A stretch of 39,325 bases of DNA from Acetonema longum DSM 6540. GTDB lineage: Bacteria; Bacillota; Negativicutes; Sporomusales; Acetonemataceae. The stretch lies in contig NZ_AFGF01000025.1 in assembly GCF_000219125.1 (NCBI RefSeq), positions 1 through 39,325 of the forward strand, read 5' to 3'. Below, piece after piece: positions 7,951-15,549 of this stretch (the first letter of the stretch is position 1; each line of letters opens with the position of its first letter). The translations under genes were made by a program, and so were the position numbers. The notes under the pieces are model-generated. The model worked only from the letters and a program-made list of their open reading frames with translations. It searched no databases and had not been told where the DNA came from.

Positions 7951-9165
7951 ATGTTGGAACGGGCTTTTCGCAACTGCGGCCGGGGTTATTGGCTGTGGCT
8001 GGCCTTTTTGCTGGCGGCGGCCGCTATGGGTTTTCACTTCTATATGCGGCAATTCGCCGAAGGGCTGGGCATTACCGGGCTCAGCCGGGATGTTTCCTGG
8101 GGACTGTATATCGGTCAGTTCACCTTTTTTGTCGGGGTTGCCGCATCATCCGTTATGGTGGTCCTGCCACATTATCTGCATGGGGTAAAGGCGTTTGGCA
8201 GGATTACAGTTTTAGGAGAGTTCCTGGCGGTGGGGGCCGTGGTCATGTGCCTGCTGTTCGTGATGATCGACATGGGCATGCCCACCCGGCTGTTCAATGT
8301 CCTCATCTACGCCACTCCCACTTCACCGCTGTTTTGGGATATGAACGGCTATCTGGTTTTGAACCTGATTACCGGCTGGAATGTGCTGGAGGCGGAATAT
8401 AAAGGCGCCCCGGTATCAGGTTGGGTCAAACCCTTGATTTATCTCTCCATTCCCTGGGCCTTTAGTATTCACACTGTAACTGCCTTTATCTACTCCGGCC
8501 TGCCGGGACGGGATTTCTGGCTGACGGCTCTGACGGCGCCCAAATTTCTGGCGTCGGCTTTTGCCACCGGCCCGGCGTTGCTGATCCTGCTTTGTTTCAT
8601 CCTAAAACGGGCGGCGGGTTTTGACGCCGGACAGCAGGCCATACGCAGGCTGGCTCTGATCCAGACCTACGCCATGATCATTACAGTGTTCATGGTCGCG
8701 GTTGAATTTTTTACCGCCTATTACAGCCAGGTTCCCGGCCATGTGGAAGCATTGGACTATTTATTCTTCGGCTCCCCTAGCCATTCAGCCTATGTGGGGC
8801 TGATGCGGCTGTTCGCCGTTTTGTCTCTGGCGGCCCTCATTCTGCTGATCAACCGCGGTACACGGGAAAATGAGAAGACTCTTTTGCTGGCTTCAGTCTG
8901 TGTGTTTGCAGCCATGCTCATCGAAAAAGGAATCAGCTTTGTTCCGGGGGGATTTGTCAATCATCCCTTTGGCCAGAGCAGCGAATACCTGCCAACATTG
9001 CCGGAAGCAGGCATTATTGCCGGGGTATGGGCCATAGGCGCCCTGACGGTCAGCCTGTTTTACCGCGTCGTTGTCGCGGTAAAGGCCGATGAGAGTCAGG
9101 CACCGGATGCACTCAGGCCGGAAAGGGAGGGAAGCACATGGGCGTCACGTTCTCTCTCATCGTAA
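7951..9165 (+). CDS. dsrP: DsrP, NrfD-type membrane subunit
   Basis: A 404-residue membrane protein with about ten hydrophobic segments, of the NrfD/PsrC/DsrP family, which exchanges electrons with menaquinone and carries no haem itself. Early segments around RDVSWGLYIGQFTF and the GMPTRLFN loop are typical of the family. ATG 7951 has GGGGGAGGA (7934-7942) upstream; earlier in-frame starts lie inside the hairpin region. It follows dsrO in operon order and overlaps dsrM by 28 bases at its 3' end. It should connect periplasmic DsrO/DsrJ with the quinone pool. Confidence 0.92.
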   Translation: MLERAFRNCGRGYWLWLAFLLAAAAMGFHFYMRQFAEGLGITGLSRDVSWGLYIGQFTFFVGVAASSVMVVLPHYLHGVKAFGRITVLGEFLAVGAVVMCLLFVMIDMGMPTRLFNVLIYATPTSPLFWDMNGYLVLNLITGWNVLEAEYKGAPVSGWVKPLIYLSIPWAFSIHTVTAFIYSGLPGRDFWLTALTAPKFLASAFATGPALLILLCFILKRAAGFDAGQQAIRRLALIQTYAMIITVFMVAVEFFTAYYSQVPGHVEALDYLFFGSPSHSAYVGLMRLFAVLSLAALILLINRGTRENEKTLLLASVCVFAAMLIEKGISFVPGGFVNHPFGQSSEYLPTLPEAGIIAGVWAIGALTVSLFYRVVVAVKADESQAPDALRPEREGSTWASRSLSS

Positions 9166-10130
9166 TTGCAGCTTTGGTATGCGTCGTTTTCTTCGGCGTC
9201 GAATACCTGGGACTGACCTATCTGTTTGGCGTCATTATCCCTTATGCCGCCATCACCTTATTCATCGGCGGTTTCGTCTATAAGGTCCTGGACTGGGCCA
9301 AGGCGCCGGTTCCTTTCCGCATTCCCACCACCTGCGGTCAGCAAAAATCCCTTGCCTGGATTCAGCCGGCCTCTGTGGACAATCCTTTTAACACTGCCGG
9401 TGTTATTGCCAGAATGGCGCTGGAGATCCTTTGCTTCCGGTCTCTGCTTCATAACACTCGGCCATCCATCACAACCGGAGGCTGGCTGGTTTATCACTGG
9501 GAAAAGTGGCTTTGGCTGGCTGCCCTGGTCTTTCACTGGTCTTTGCTGATCGTAGTGCTGCGGCATTTGCGGTTTCTTATGGACCCGGCGCCGGCGCTTG
9601 TCCTTTCTCTCCAGGCCATGGACGGATTTTTCCTGATGGACCTCCAGGCGGTATACCTGACCGGCATTGCCTTGCTGACAGCGGTAACTTACCTGTTCCT
9701 TCGCCGGATGGCCATGGCGGGGGTCCGCTATATTTCCCTGGCCGCCGATTACCTGCCGTTGTTTTTGCTCATGCTGATCGCGGCCAGCGGACTGTTGATG
9801 CGATATTTTATCAACGTGGACGTTACCGCCGTCAAATCTCTGATGATCGGACTGATGACCTTTAAGCCGGCTGTTCCCGGCAATATCGGGATACTGTTTT
9901 ATATTCACTTGTTTGCCGTCAGTCTGTTGATCGCGTATTTTCCCTTCAGCAAACTTATGCACATGGGCGGCGTATTTATGAGCCCGACCCGGAACATGGC
10001 CAACAATAACCGGGCGGTACGGCACGTGAATCCTTGGAATTACCCTGTGCCGGTTCATACTTATCAAGAGTATGAGGATGAATTCCGGGATAAAATGAAA
10101 AGCGCTGGGCTGCCCCTGGAAAAAGAATAG
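9138..10130 (+). CDS. dsrM: DsrM, cytochrome b subunit
   Basis: A 330-residue membrane protein with an N-terminal two-helix extension followed by a NarI-type cytochrome b domain. Candidate haem b histidines lie in HWEKWLWLAALVFHW, in VLRHLRF and in the C-terminal helix around YIHLFAVS and FSKLMHMGG. DsrM oxidises menaquinol and passes electrons to DsrK. ATG 9138 has AAAGGGAGGG just upstream and overlaps dsrP. It is the last gene before a terminator-like hairpin. Its position after dsrP is a permuted order (K-J-O-P-M) compared with the usual M-K-J-O-P, and it is separate from the M' gene at the head of the cluster. Confidence 0.92.
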   Translation: MGVTFSLIVIAALVCVVFFGVEYLGLTYLFGVIIPYAAITLFIGGFVYKVLDWAKAPVPFRIPTTCGQQKSLAWIQPASVDNPFNTAGVIARMALEILCFRSLLHNTRPSITTGGWLVYHWEKWLWLAALVFHWSLLIVVLRHLRFLMDPAPALVLSLQAMDGFFLMDLQAVYLTGIALLTAVTYLFLRRMAMAGVRYISLAADYLPLFLLMLIAASGLLMRYFINVDVTAVKSLMIGLMTFKPAVPGNIGILFYIHLFAVSLLIAYFPFSKLMHMGGVFMSPTRNMANNNRAVRHVNPWNYPVPVHTYQEYEDEFRDKMKSAGLPLEKE

Positions 10131-10138
10131 TTTTATGG

Positions 10139-10184
10139 ATAAACGGGTTATTCGATGTTAAAGCCACATTGAGTAACCCGTTTT
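10139..10184 (+). terminator. Terminator-like hairpin after dsrM
   Basis: AAACGGGTTAxTC (10141-10153) pairs with GAGTAACCCGTTT (10171-10183); the stem is interrupted by a single mismatch, the loop is about 17 bases and a short T/A-rich tail follows. It lies nine bases after the dsrM stop and ends the dsr transcript. Confidence 0.7.
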
Positions 10185-10209
10185 ATCGTTTCATAATCAG
10201 AAATTAATA

Positions 10210-10227
10210 ATGAGAAAACTTTCACAA
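10210..10227 (+). promoter_or_regulatory. Rex-like operator, upstream copy
   Basis: ATGAGAA-AACT-TTCACAA. The right half is the exact TTCACAA half-site of the Rex consensus (TTGTGAA-N4-TTCACAA) with the correct four-base spacer; the left half matches five of seven. The same fourteen arm bases recur at 10268-10285. It lies upstream of the candidate -35 box. Rex senses the NADH/NAD ratio and commonly controls hydrogenase and fermentation genes in Firmicutes. Another regulator with a similar site cannot be ruled out. Confidence 0.6.
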
Positions 10228-10234
10228 ATTTAAG

Positions 10235-10263
10235 TTGCAATCACTTGTGGGATCAGATACACT
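10235..10263 (+). promoter_or_regulatory. Candidate promoter of the hydrogenase operon
   Basis: TTGCAA (10235-10240), a 17-base spacer and TACACT (10258-10263), each box matching four of six consensus bases. The predicted start is near 10270, inside the downstream Rex-like site, so binding there would block initiation. Confidence 0.5.
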
Positions 10264-10267
10264 GAAA

Positions 10268-10285
10268 ATGAGAAAAAATTCACAA
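10268..10285 (+). promoter_or_regulatory. Rex-like operator, downstream copy
   Basis: ATGAGAA-AAAA-TTCACAA, with arms identical in all fourteen positions to the upstream copy 58 bases away. It falls directly on the predicted transcription start and ends ten bases before the GGGAGG ribosome binding site of hydC. Duplication with the same left-half deviation suggests a selected operator pair rather than chance. Confidence 0.6.
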
Positions 10286-10307
10286 TATATTGTCGGGAGG
10301 TTACGCG

Positions 10308-10784
10308 ATGCATGAAGTGACGGATTTTAGGGAGATGGATGAAATCCTGCAGAAGTACAGACATGAGCCGAGCAATATTATCGCGATATTGCAGGATACG
10401 CAAGGAAAATACAGATATCTGCCCCGGGAAGCACTGGTTTACCTTTCAGACAAGCTTGGAATCAGCACAGCCAAAATCTATAGTGTAGCGACTTTTTACG
10501 AAAACTTTTCCCTCAAACCGAAAGGCAAGTATGTGATAAAAATATGTGACGGAACGGCATGCCACGTCCGAAAGTCGGTTCCCATCCTGGAAAGGCTGAG
10601 ACAGGAGCTCAGCCTTTCTGAAACCAGGGTGACCACCGACGACCTGCTGTTTACGGTGGAAACGGTTGCCTGTCTCGGCGCCTGCGGACTTGCGCCCGTG
10701 CTTACGGTCAATGATAAGGTGTATCCGGCGATGACGCCGGACAAAGCAAGCCAGCTTCTTGCGAAGTTCAAGGAGGAGAACTGA
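10308..10784 (+). CDS. hydC: HydC / NuoE-like [2Fe-2S] subunit of NAD-linked [FeFe] hydrogenase
   Basis: A 158-residue protein with an N-terminal helical domain and a C-terminal thioredoxin-like domain. The four [2Fe-2S] ligands are C80, C85 (CDGTAC) and C122, C126 (CLGAC), as in NuoE and hydrogenase gamma subunits. ATG 10308 follows GGGAGG (10295-10300) by seven bases; an upstream in-frame TTG lies before that site. It ends one base before the hydB start and forms with HydB and HydA a cytoplasmic trimer that couples NADH and ferredoxin to hydrogen formation or uptake. Electron bifurcation is inferred from the subunit composition. Confidence 0.92.
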   Translation: MHEVTDFREMDEILQKYRHEPSNIIAILQDTQGKYRYLPREALVYLSDKLGISTAKIYSVATFYENFSLKPKGKYVIKICDGTACHVRKSVPILERLRQELSLSETRVTTDDLLFTVETVACLGACGLAPVLTVNDKVYPAMTPDKASQLLAKFKEEN

Positions 10785-10785
10785 G

Positions 10786-12660
10786 ATGCTTTTAAACCGG
10801 GAAGAACTGAAAACTGCCTGCGCCACGTATGAAAAGTCGCTTGAGACGCAAAAGAAGAAGATTCTGGTTTGCGCGGGGACGGGATGTGTGGCCGGCGGGT
10901 CGCTGGATATCCATGCCGAATTGATCCGATTGATGGAGGACCAAGGGATCCAGTGCTCGGTAAGCCTGGAAAAGGAGCCGCATAATGATGCGGTGGGCGT
11001 CAAAAAGAGCGGTTGCCACGGCTTTTGCGAAATGGGCCCGCTGGTGCGGATAGAGCCGCAGGGCTGGCTGTATATCAAGGTAAGACCGGAGGATTGCGCC
11101 GAAATCATCGCAGAGACAATTTTAGGCGGGAGGCTGGTAGACAGGCTTGCCTATCAAAAGGAAGGGCAAACCTATCCGACGCAGGAAGAAATCCCCTTCT
11201 ACAAAAAGCAGACGCGGCTGGTGCTGGACCTCTGCGGACATATCGACGCCACTTCCATCGAGGAATACTTAGCGATCGGGGGATATCAGGCGTTTGAAAA
11301 AGCCCTTTTTGATATGAGCCCGGATGACATCATCAGGGCGATCGATCAGTCCAATTTAAGGGGCCGGGGCGGCGCCGGCTATCCGACCGGCCGCAAATGG
11401 TCGCAGGTCAGGCGGCAAAAAGACGCAGTCAAGTATATTGTCTGCAACGGTGACGAAGGCGACCCGGGTGCATTTATGGACAGAAGCATCATGGAAGGCG
11501 ATCCCCACAGAATGCTTGAGGGGATGATGATTGCCGGCCTGGCCTGCGGCGCTTCGGAAGGGTACATATATGTGCGCGCCGAGTATCCCCTGGCGGTCAG
11601 CCGCCTGGAGAGAGCGATTGCTCAAGCCGGGGATTTCGGGCTTCTCGGTCAAAACATTCTGGGAACCGGCTATCATTTTAATATAAAAATCAACAAAGGC
11701 GCCGGCGCCTTTGTCTGCGGTGAAGGCAGCGCCCTTACCGCGTCTATAGAAGGAAAACGCGGCATGCCAAGGGTAAAGCCGCCGCGGACAGTTGAACAGG
11801 GACTGTTTGCCAAGCCTACCGTGCTGAACAATGTGGAAACTTTCGCCAATGTACCATTGATTATTCAAAACGGCGCGGGTTGGTATAAAGCGATAGGGCC
11901 GGAAAAAAGCCCCGGCACCAAGGCGTTTGCCCTGACGGGGAACATAGAGAATACAGGACTGATTGAGGTTCCGATGGGCACGCCACTGCGGGAGGTTATC
12001 TTTGACATTGGCGGTGGCATGCGTGGCGGCGCCGAGTTCAAGGCCGTACAGATAGGAGGCCCTTCCGGCGGCTGTCTGACCAAAGAGCATCTGGACCTGC
12101 CGCTTGATTTTGATTCGCTGAAAAAAGCGGGGGCAATGATCGGGTCCGGCGGGCTGGTGGTGATGGATGAACATACCTGTATGGTAGAGGTGGCAAGATT
12201 CTTTATGAATTTTACCCAGAACGAATCTTGCGGCAAATGTGTGCCCTGCCGTGAGGGAACCAAACGCATGCGGGAAATTCTGGAGGGCATCGTTGCCGGA
12301 CAGGGGAATCCTGAGGATATCGACATGCTCCTGGAACTGGCTGATACCGTATCGTCGACGGCGCTGTGCGGCCTCGGCAAATCCGCCGCCTTCCCGGTTG
12401 TCAGCACCATCAAGTATTTCCGCGAAGAATATGAAGCTCACGTGGTGGAACGGCGATGTCCGTCCAAGATCTGCCAGAAATTAAGACGGATTTATATTGA
12501 CCGGGAAATATGCCGCGGCTGCTCTAAGTGCGCCAAGCTGTGTCCGGTTGGAGCTATTTCCGGCAAGATCAAGGAGCCGTTTATGATCGATTCCGGGAAA
12601 TGCATAAAATGCAGAGCCTGTATAGACTCATGCGCGTTTAAAGCAATAAAGGAGGACTGA
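10786..12660 (+). CDS. hydB: HydB / NuoF-like FMN and NAD-binding hydrogenase subunit
   Basis: A 624-residue protein with these parts: an N-terminal [2Fe-2S] thioredoxin-like domain (C29, C34 and a later SGCHGFC pair), a NuoF core with the glycine-rich RGRGGAGYPTG NADH loop near residue 195 and NGDEGDPGA for FMN, a SLBB-type segment, a [4Fe-4S] motif ESCGKCVPCREG with a distant Cys in TALCGLG, and a C-terminal 2x[4Fe-4S] ferredoxin domain (CRGCSKCAKLCP and CIKCRACIDSCA). This architecture is that of the HydB subunits of bifurcating hydrogenases rather than complex I, since the two extra domains are fused. ATG 10786 is preceded by AAGGAGGAG. It oxidises or reduces NAD(H) at FMN and passes electrons to HydA. 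Confidence 0.95.
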   Translation: MLLNREELKTACATYEKSLETQKKKILVCAGTGCVAGGSLDIHAELIRLMEDQGIQCSVSLEKEPHNDAVGVKKSGCHGFCEMGPLVRIEPQGWLYIKVRPEDCAEIIAETILGGRLVDRLAYQKEGQTYPTQEEIPFYKKQTRLVLDLCGHIDATSIEEYLAIGGYQAFEKALFDMSPDDIIRAIDQSNLRGRGGAGYPTGRKWSQVRRQKDAVKYIVCNGDEGDPGAFMDRSIMEGDPHRMLEGMMIAGLACGASEGYIYVRAEYPLAVSRLERAIAQAGDFGLLGQNILGTGYHFNIKINKGAGAFVCGEGSALTASIEGKRGMPRVKPPRTVEQGLFAKPTVLNNVETFANVPLIIQNGAGWYKAIGPEKSPGTKAFALTGNIENTGLIEVPMGTPLREVIFDIGGGMRGGAEFKAVQIGGPSGGCLTKEHLDLPLDFDSLKKAGAMIGSGGLVVMDEHTCMVEVARFFMNFTQNESCGKCVPCREGTKRMREILEGIVAGQGNPEDIDMLLELADTVSSTALCGLGKSAAFPVVSTIKYFREEYEAHVVERRCPSKICQKLRRIYIDREICRGCSKCAKLCPVGAISGKIKEPFMIDSGKCIKCRACIDSCAFKAIKED

Positions 12661-12664
12661 CACC

Positions 12665-14353
12665 GTGAGCACGGAGTTTATGATTATTGATAATCTGCCG
12701 GTGGAAATTGCCGGTGAAAAAAATATCCTGGATTTGATCAGAAAGGCGGGAATCGAACTCCCCACCTTCTGCTACTACTCGGAATTGTCGGTTTATGGCG
12801 CCTGCCGCATGTGCGTTGTGGAGGATAACCGGGGAGAGATTCATGCCGCCTGTTCCACACCGCCCCAGGCCGGTATGGAGGTGCGCACGAATACGCCCCG
12901 GCTTAGAAAATACCGAAAGATGATCCTGGAGTTGCTCCTGTCCAGTCATTGCCGCGATTGCACCACCTGCGAGAAAAATGGAAGATGTAAGCTTCAGGAA
13001 CTGGCCCAGCGTTTTGGCATAAAGCAGGTACGGTTTGGCAATACATTCGGGGAGGCTGAACTTGATACCTCGTCACTCTGCATTGTCCGGGACAAGAGCA
13101 AATGTATCCTGTGCGGCGACTGTGTGAGAATGTGTGATGAAGTACAAAATATCGGCGCCATCGATTTTGCTTTTCGTGGCTCAAAGATGTGCGTCAGCAC
13201 GGCGTTTGACGCACCAATAGCCACGACCAACTGTGTGGGGTGCGGCCAATGTGCGGCTGTCTGTCCCACAGGGGCGATCGTTGTCAGAAATGATACGGTG
13301 AAGCTGTGGCAGGACATAAGCGATAAGGATACCAAAGTGGTCGTGCAGATAGCTCCCGCCGTCAGAGTCGGCATCGGGCAAGAACTGGGCCTTGCCGACG
13401 GGGAAAATGTGATGGGCAGAATCGTCGCCGCCCTGAAGAGAATCGGGTTTGACGAAGTGTTTGACACTTCGACCGGCGCCGATCTTACGGTGCTGGAAGA
13501 AGCCGGCGAATTTACGGCGCGGCTGCAGAAAGAGGAAAAGCTGCCCTTATTCACCTCGTGTTGCCCGGCATGGGTAAGGTATGCTGAATTGCATTATCCT
13601 CAGCTTATGTACAAGATATCCACCTGCCGTTCGCCGATGCAGATGTTCGCCAGTGTAATGAAAGAGCATTACGGTCATTCCCACCGTAAGGTTGTCGTTG
13701 TGGCGATCATGCCCTGTACAGCCAAGAAGTATGAAGCGGCGCGGGATGAATTTAAAAAAGATGGGGTTCCCTATGTGGATTATGTTATTACCACCCAAGA
13801 GCTGATCCAAATGATTCGGGAAGCCGGCATCGTCTTTTCCGAAATTGAGCCGGAGGCTGTGGATATGCCGTTTGGCGCCGCCAGCGGCGCCGGAGTGATA
13901 TTCGGGGTGACGGGCGGTGTTACCGAAGCGGTAATCCGGCGCATTGCCGACGATAAATCGGTTTCCGCCCTGCGGGCCATCGCTTTTACCGGCGTCCGGG
14001 GTCTGCAGGGAGTCAAGGAAGCAAGTATCGTCCTTGACGGCCGCGAGGTCAGGATTGCAGTCGTAAGCGGTCTCAAAAACGCGGATAGCTTGATCCATAA
14101 GATTCGCAGCGGCGAAAAAAAATATGATTTTATTGAAGTCATGGCCTGTCCCGGCGGCTGTATCTGCGGCGCCGGGCAGCCGGTTGCCGGACGGGAAGGG
14201 AGAAATAAAAGGAGCGTGGGGCTGTATGAGGCCGATCGAATGAGCAGCATCAAACGCTCGGAAGAAAATCCGATCATCATGGCGCTTTATGACGGGCTGC
14301 TGAAAGGCAACATACACAGGCTGCTCCATGTGGATTATGTTAGAAAGGCGTGA
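12665..14353 (+). CDS. hydA: HydA, catalytic subunit of [FeFe] hydrogenase
   Basis: A 562-residue protein. The N-terminus has a [2Fe-2S] plant-type domain (CYYSELSVYGACRMC), a His/Cys [4Fe-4S] motif (HCRDCTTCEKNGRC) and two cubane motifs (CILCGDCVRMCD and CVGCGQCAAVCP). The H-cluster domain has L1 TSCCPAW with C299 and C300, L2 MPCTAKKYEA with C351, and L3 MACPGGC with C495 and C499. C299 is the expected proton-relay cysteine. After L3 the sequence is ICGAGQP, with a Cys and Ala where family members commonly have Gly. GTG 12665 follows AAGGAGG (12650-12656) by eight bases. It catalyses reversible proton reduction. No maturation genes (hydE, hydF, hydG) are in the window. Confidence 0.96.
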   Translation: MSTEFMIIDNLPVEIAGEKNILDLIRKAGIELPTFCYYSELSVYGACRMCVVEDNRGEIHAACSTPPQAGMEVRTNTPRLRKYRKMILELLLSSHCRDCTTCEKNGRCKLQELAQRFGIKQVRFGNTFGEAELDTSSLCIVRDKSKCILCGDCVRMCDEVQNIGAIDFAFRGSKMCVSTAFDAPIATTNCVGCGQCAAVCPTGAIVVRNDTVKLWQDISDKDTKVVVQIAPAVRVGIGQELGLADGENVMGRIVAALKRIGFDEVFDTSTGADLTVLEEAGEFTARLQKEEKLPLFTSCCPAWVRYAELHYPQLMYKISTCRSPMQMFASVMKEHYGHSHRKVVVVAIMPCTAKKYEAARDEFKKDGVPYVDYVITTQELIQMIREAGIVFSEIEPEAVDMPFGAASGAGVIFGVTGGVTEAVIRRIADDKSVSALRAIAFTGVRGLQGVKEASIVLDGREVRIAVVSGLKNADSLIHKIRSGEKKYDFIEVMACPGGCICGAGQPVAGREGRNKRSVGLYEADRMSSIKRSEENPIIMALYDGLLKGNIHRLLHVDYVRKA

Positions 14354-14357
14354 CAAT

Positions 14358-14609
14358 ATGATCAAGGTCAGCGTTTGCATAGGCAGCGCCTGTCATATCA
14401 AAGGCTCCTATAATGTGCTGAATTCCCTGCAGCAATTGCGCGAAGAATACGGGCTGGCGGACCAGGTTGAGATTAACGCGATTTTTTGCCTGAATCATTG
14501 CACAGAAGCAGTATCTGTACAAATCGATGACGGTGCGGTCCATAGTGTTTCCGGATCAACGGCGCGGGACTTTTTTATCAAAAATATTTTGCCTTACGCT
14601 AGTCCATGA
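14358..14609 (+). CDS. Small thioredoxin-like [2Fe-2S] ferredoxin
   Basis: An 83-residue protein that consists only of the thioredoxin-like [2Fe-2S] fold: C7 and C12 (CIGSAC) then C44 and C48 (CLNHC), the same spacing as in NuoE C-terminal domains. ATG 14358 starts four bases after the hydA stop, with AAAGG upstream, so it belongs to the hyd operon. It may act as an extra electron carrier or accessory subunit of the hydrogenase; the exact role is unknown. A promoter for the next gene begins 30 bases after its stop. Confidence 0.8.
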   Translation: MIKVSVCIGSACHIKGSYNVLNSLQQLREEYGLADQVEINAIFCLNHCTEAVSVQIDDGAVHSVSGSTARDFFIKNILPYASP

Positions 14610-14638
14610 GAAAGAAATAGCTGTTGATCAAAGAGGTC

Positions 14639-14693
14639 TTTACAATTTCTCATAATGCGGTATAATGATAATGAATATCATTATCATTATACC
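14639..14693 (+). promoter_or_regulatory. Fur-box-controlled promoter of flavodoxin
   Basis: The promoter is TTTACA (14639-14644), a 16-base spacer and TATAAT (14661-14666). It is overlapped by a perfect 35-base palindrome with 16-base arms and a three-base centre (14659-14693). Inside it, 14667-14685 matches 17 of 19 bases of the classic Fur box. Fur with iron would block the -10 region, so flavodoxin should be made under iron limitation. Confidence 0.88.
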
Positions 14694-14707
14694 AAGGAGG
14701 GATTACC

Positions 14708-15133
14708 GTGAAGAAAGTAACAATTATCTATTGGAGCGGTACAGGCAACACGGAAATGATGGCGCAAGCCGTAAAAGAAGGAGCGGAGCAGGGCAATACA
14801 GTAAAACTGCTAAGAGTGGAAGACGCGACCCAACAGGATGTGGCGGCAGCGGATGCCGTAGCCTTTGGCTGCCCCTCCATGGGGTCAGAGATGCTGGAAG
14901 AAGGGTACATGGAACCATTTGTAGCTTCCTTGCAGGATGTGGATTTTTCCGGTAAGACCGTAGCCTTATTCGGATCCTATGATTGGGGCGACGGGCAGTG
15001 GATGCGGGAATGGGCCGACCGTATGAAGGGGTACGGCGCCAATGTAATCGGCGAGGGGCTGACCATACAGCTTACGCCGGATGCAGACGGGCTGCAGGAA
15101 TGCAAAGCTTTAGGGGCAACACTGGGTAAGTAA
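14708..15133 (+). CDS. Flavodoxin (short chain)
   Basis: A 141-residue FMN protein with the phosphate loop SGTGNTE (residues 10-16), a middle GCPSMGSE loop that packs on the flavin, and a GSYDWGDGQW loop near residue 90 with the aromatic residues expected around the isoalloxazine ring. It is a one-electron carrier that replaces ferredoxin when iron is scarce; the Fur box over its promoter fits this. The GTG start at 14708 follows AAGGAGGG (14694-14701). The adjacent hydrogenase and Fe-S complexes use ferredoxin-type electrons, which makes a substitution role likely. A weak hairpin (CGGCAC 15135-15140 with GTGCCG 15162-15167) follows the stop. Confidence 0.95.
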   Translation: MKKVTIIYWSGTGNTEMMAQAVKEGAEQGNTVKLLRVEDATQQDVAAADAVAFGCPSMGSEMLEEGYMEPFVASLQDVDFSGKTVALFGSYDWGDGQWMREWADRMKGYGANVIGEGLTIQLTPDADGLQECKALGATLGK

Positions 15134-15199
15134 CCGGCACACTGGCTGAATGGTTATACTAGTGCCGCTTGCGCCACAAACGCCGGGAGAGTGGAAGAT

Positions 15200-15463
15200 A
15201 TGTCAATTTGGGTAAAGGCGGATTCGCAGCAGGTATATATTAACATAAGCGGTGATGTTTTTACGGAACATATCGAACTTTTACAAAGCAGCCTGCTGGA
15301 GCACCTGTATTATGGTTACAGGCGGATTGTTCTCAATATGAACGATGTGAGGAATTTTGACCATAATGGCCTTGCTATGTTGCGCTTTGTTCGCGAGCGG
15401 TTTGCCAAATACGGCGGTGTGATCATTTTGGAAGATGCCAAAGGGCATGTTGGCGAATTTTAA
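15200..15463 (+). CDS. Short STAS-domain protein, anti-sigma antagonist-like
   Basis: An 87-residue protein with the beta-alpha order of a STAS domain: an N-terminal VKADSQQVYINISGDVF strand pair, a strand RRIVLNMNDVRNFD and a helix after it. The loop that in SpoIIAA/RsbV carries the phosphorylated serine (DSSGL) reads DHNGL here, so the usual acceptor is Asn. The protein ends after the strand GGVIILEDA plus six residues, about one helix short of typical STAS proteins. ATG 15200 is chosen; GTG 15191 is an in-frame alternative. A perfect terminator follows. It may be a phosphorylation-independent STAS or a decayed copy; partner unknown. Confidence 0.65.
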   Translation: MSIWVKADSQQVYINISGDVFTEHIELLQSSLLEHLYYGYRRIVLNMNDVRNFDHNGLAMLRFVRERFAKYGGVIILEDAKGHVGEF

Positions 15464-15480
15464 AAGAAAATATTATGTTA

Positions 15481-15509
15481 AAAACAGATGCCTCAAGGCA
15501 TCTGTTTTT
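15481..15509 (+). terminator. Rho-independent terminator after the STAS gene
   Basis: A perfect 12-bp stem, AAAACAGATGCC (15481-15492) with GGCATCTGTTTT (15497-15508), a TCAA loop and a T5 run overlapping the end. It separates the flavodoxin/STAS unit from the csoR unit. Confidence 0.92.
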
Positions 15510-15549
15510 CATTTTAAGGCGCAGAGTGTGTTCTTTACCCGCTTTTGCC

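Noticed and set aside
11356-12441. Minus-strand open frame of 361 codons opposite hydB
   Set aside because: It is a shadow of the conserved NuoF-type coding region; all Fe-S and FMN motifs read in the + frame, and the minus product has no recognisable features.
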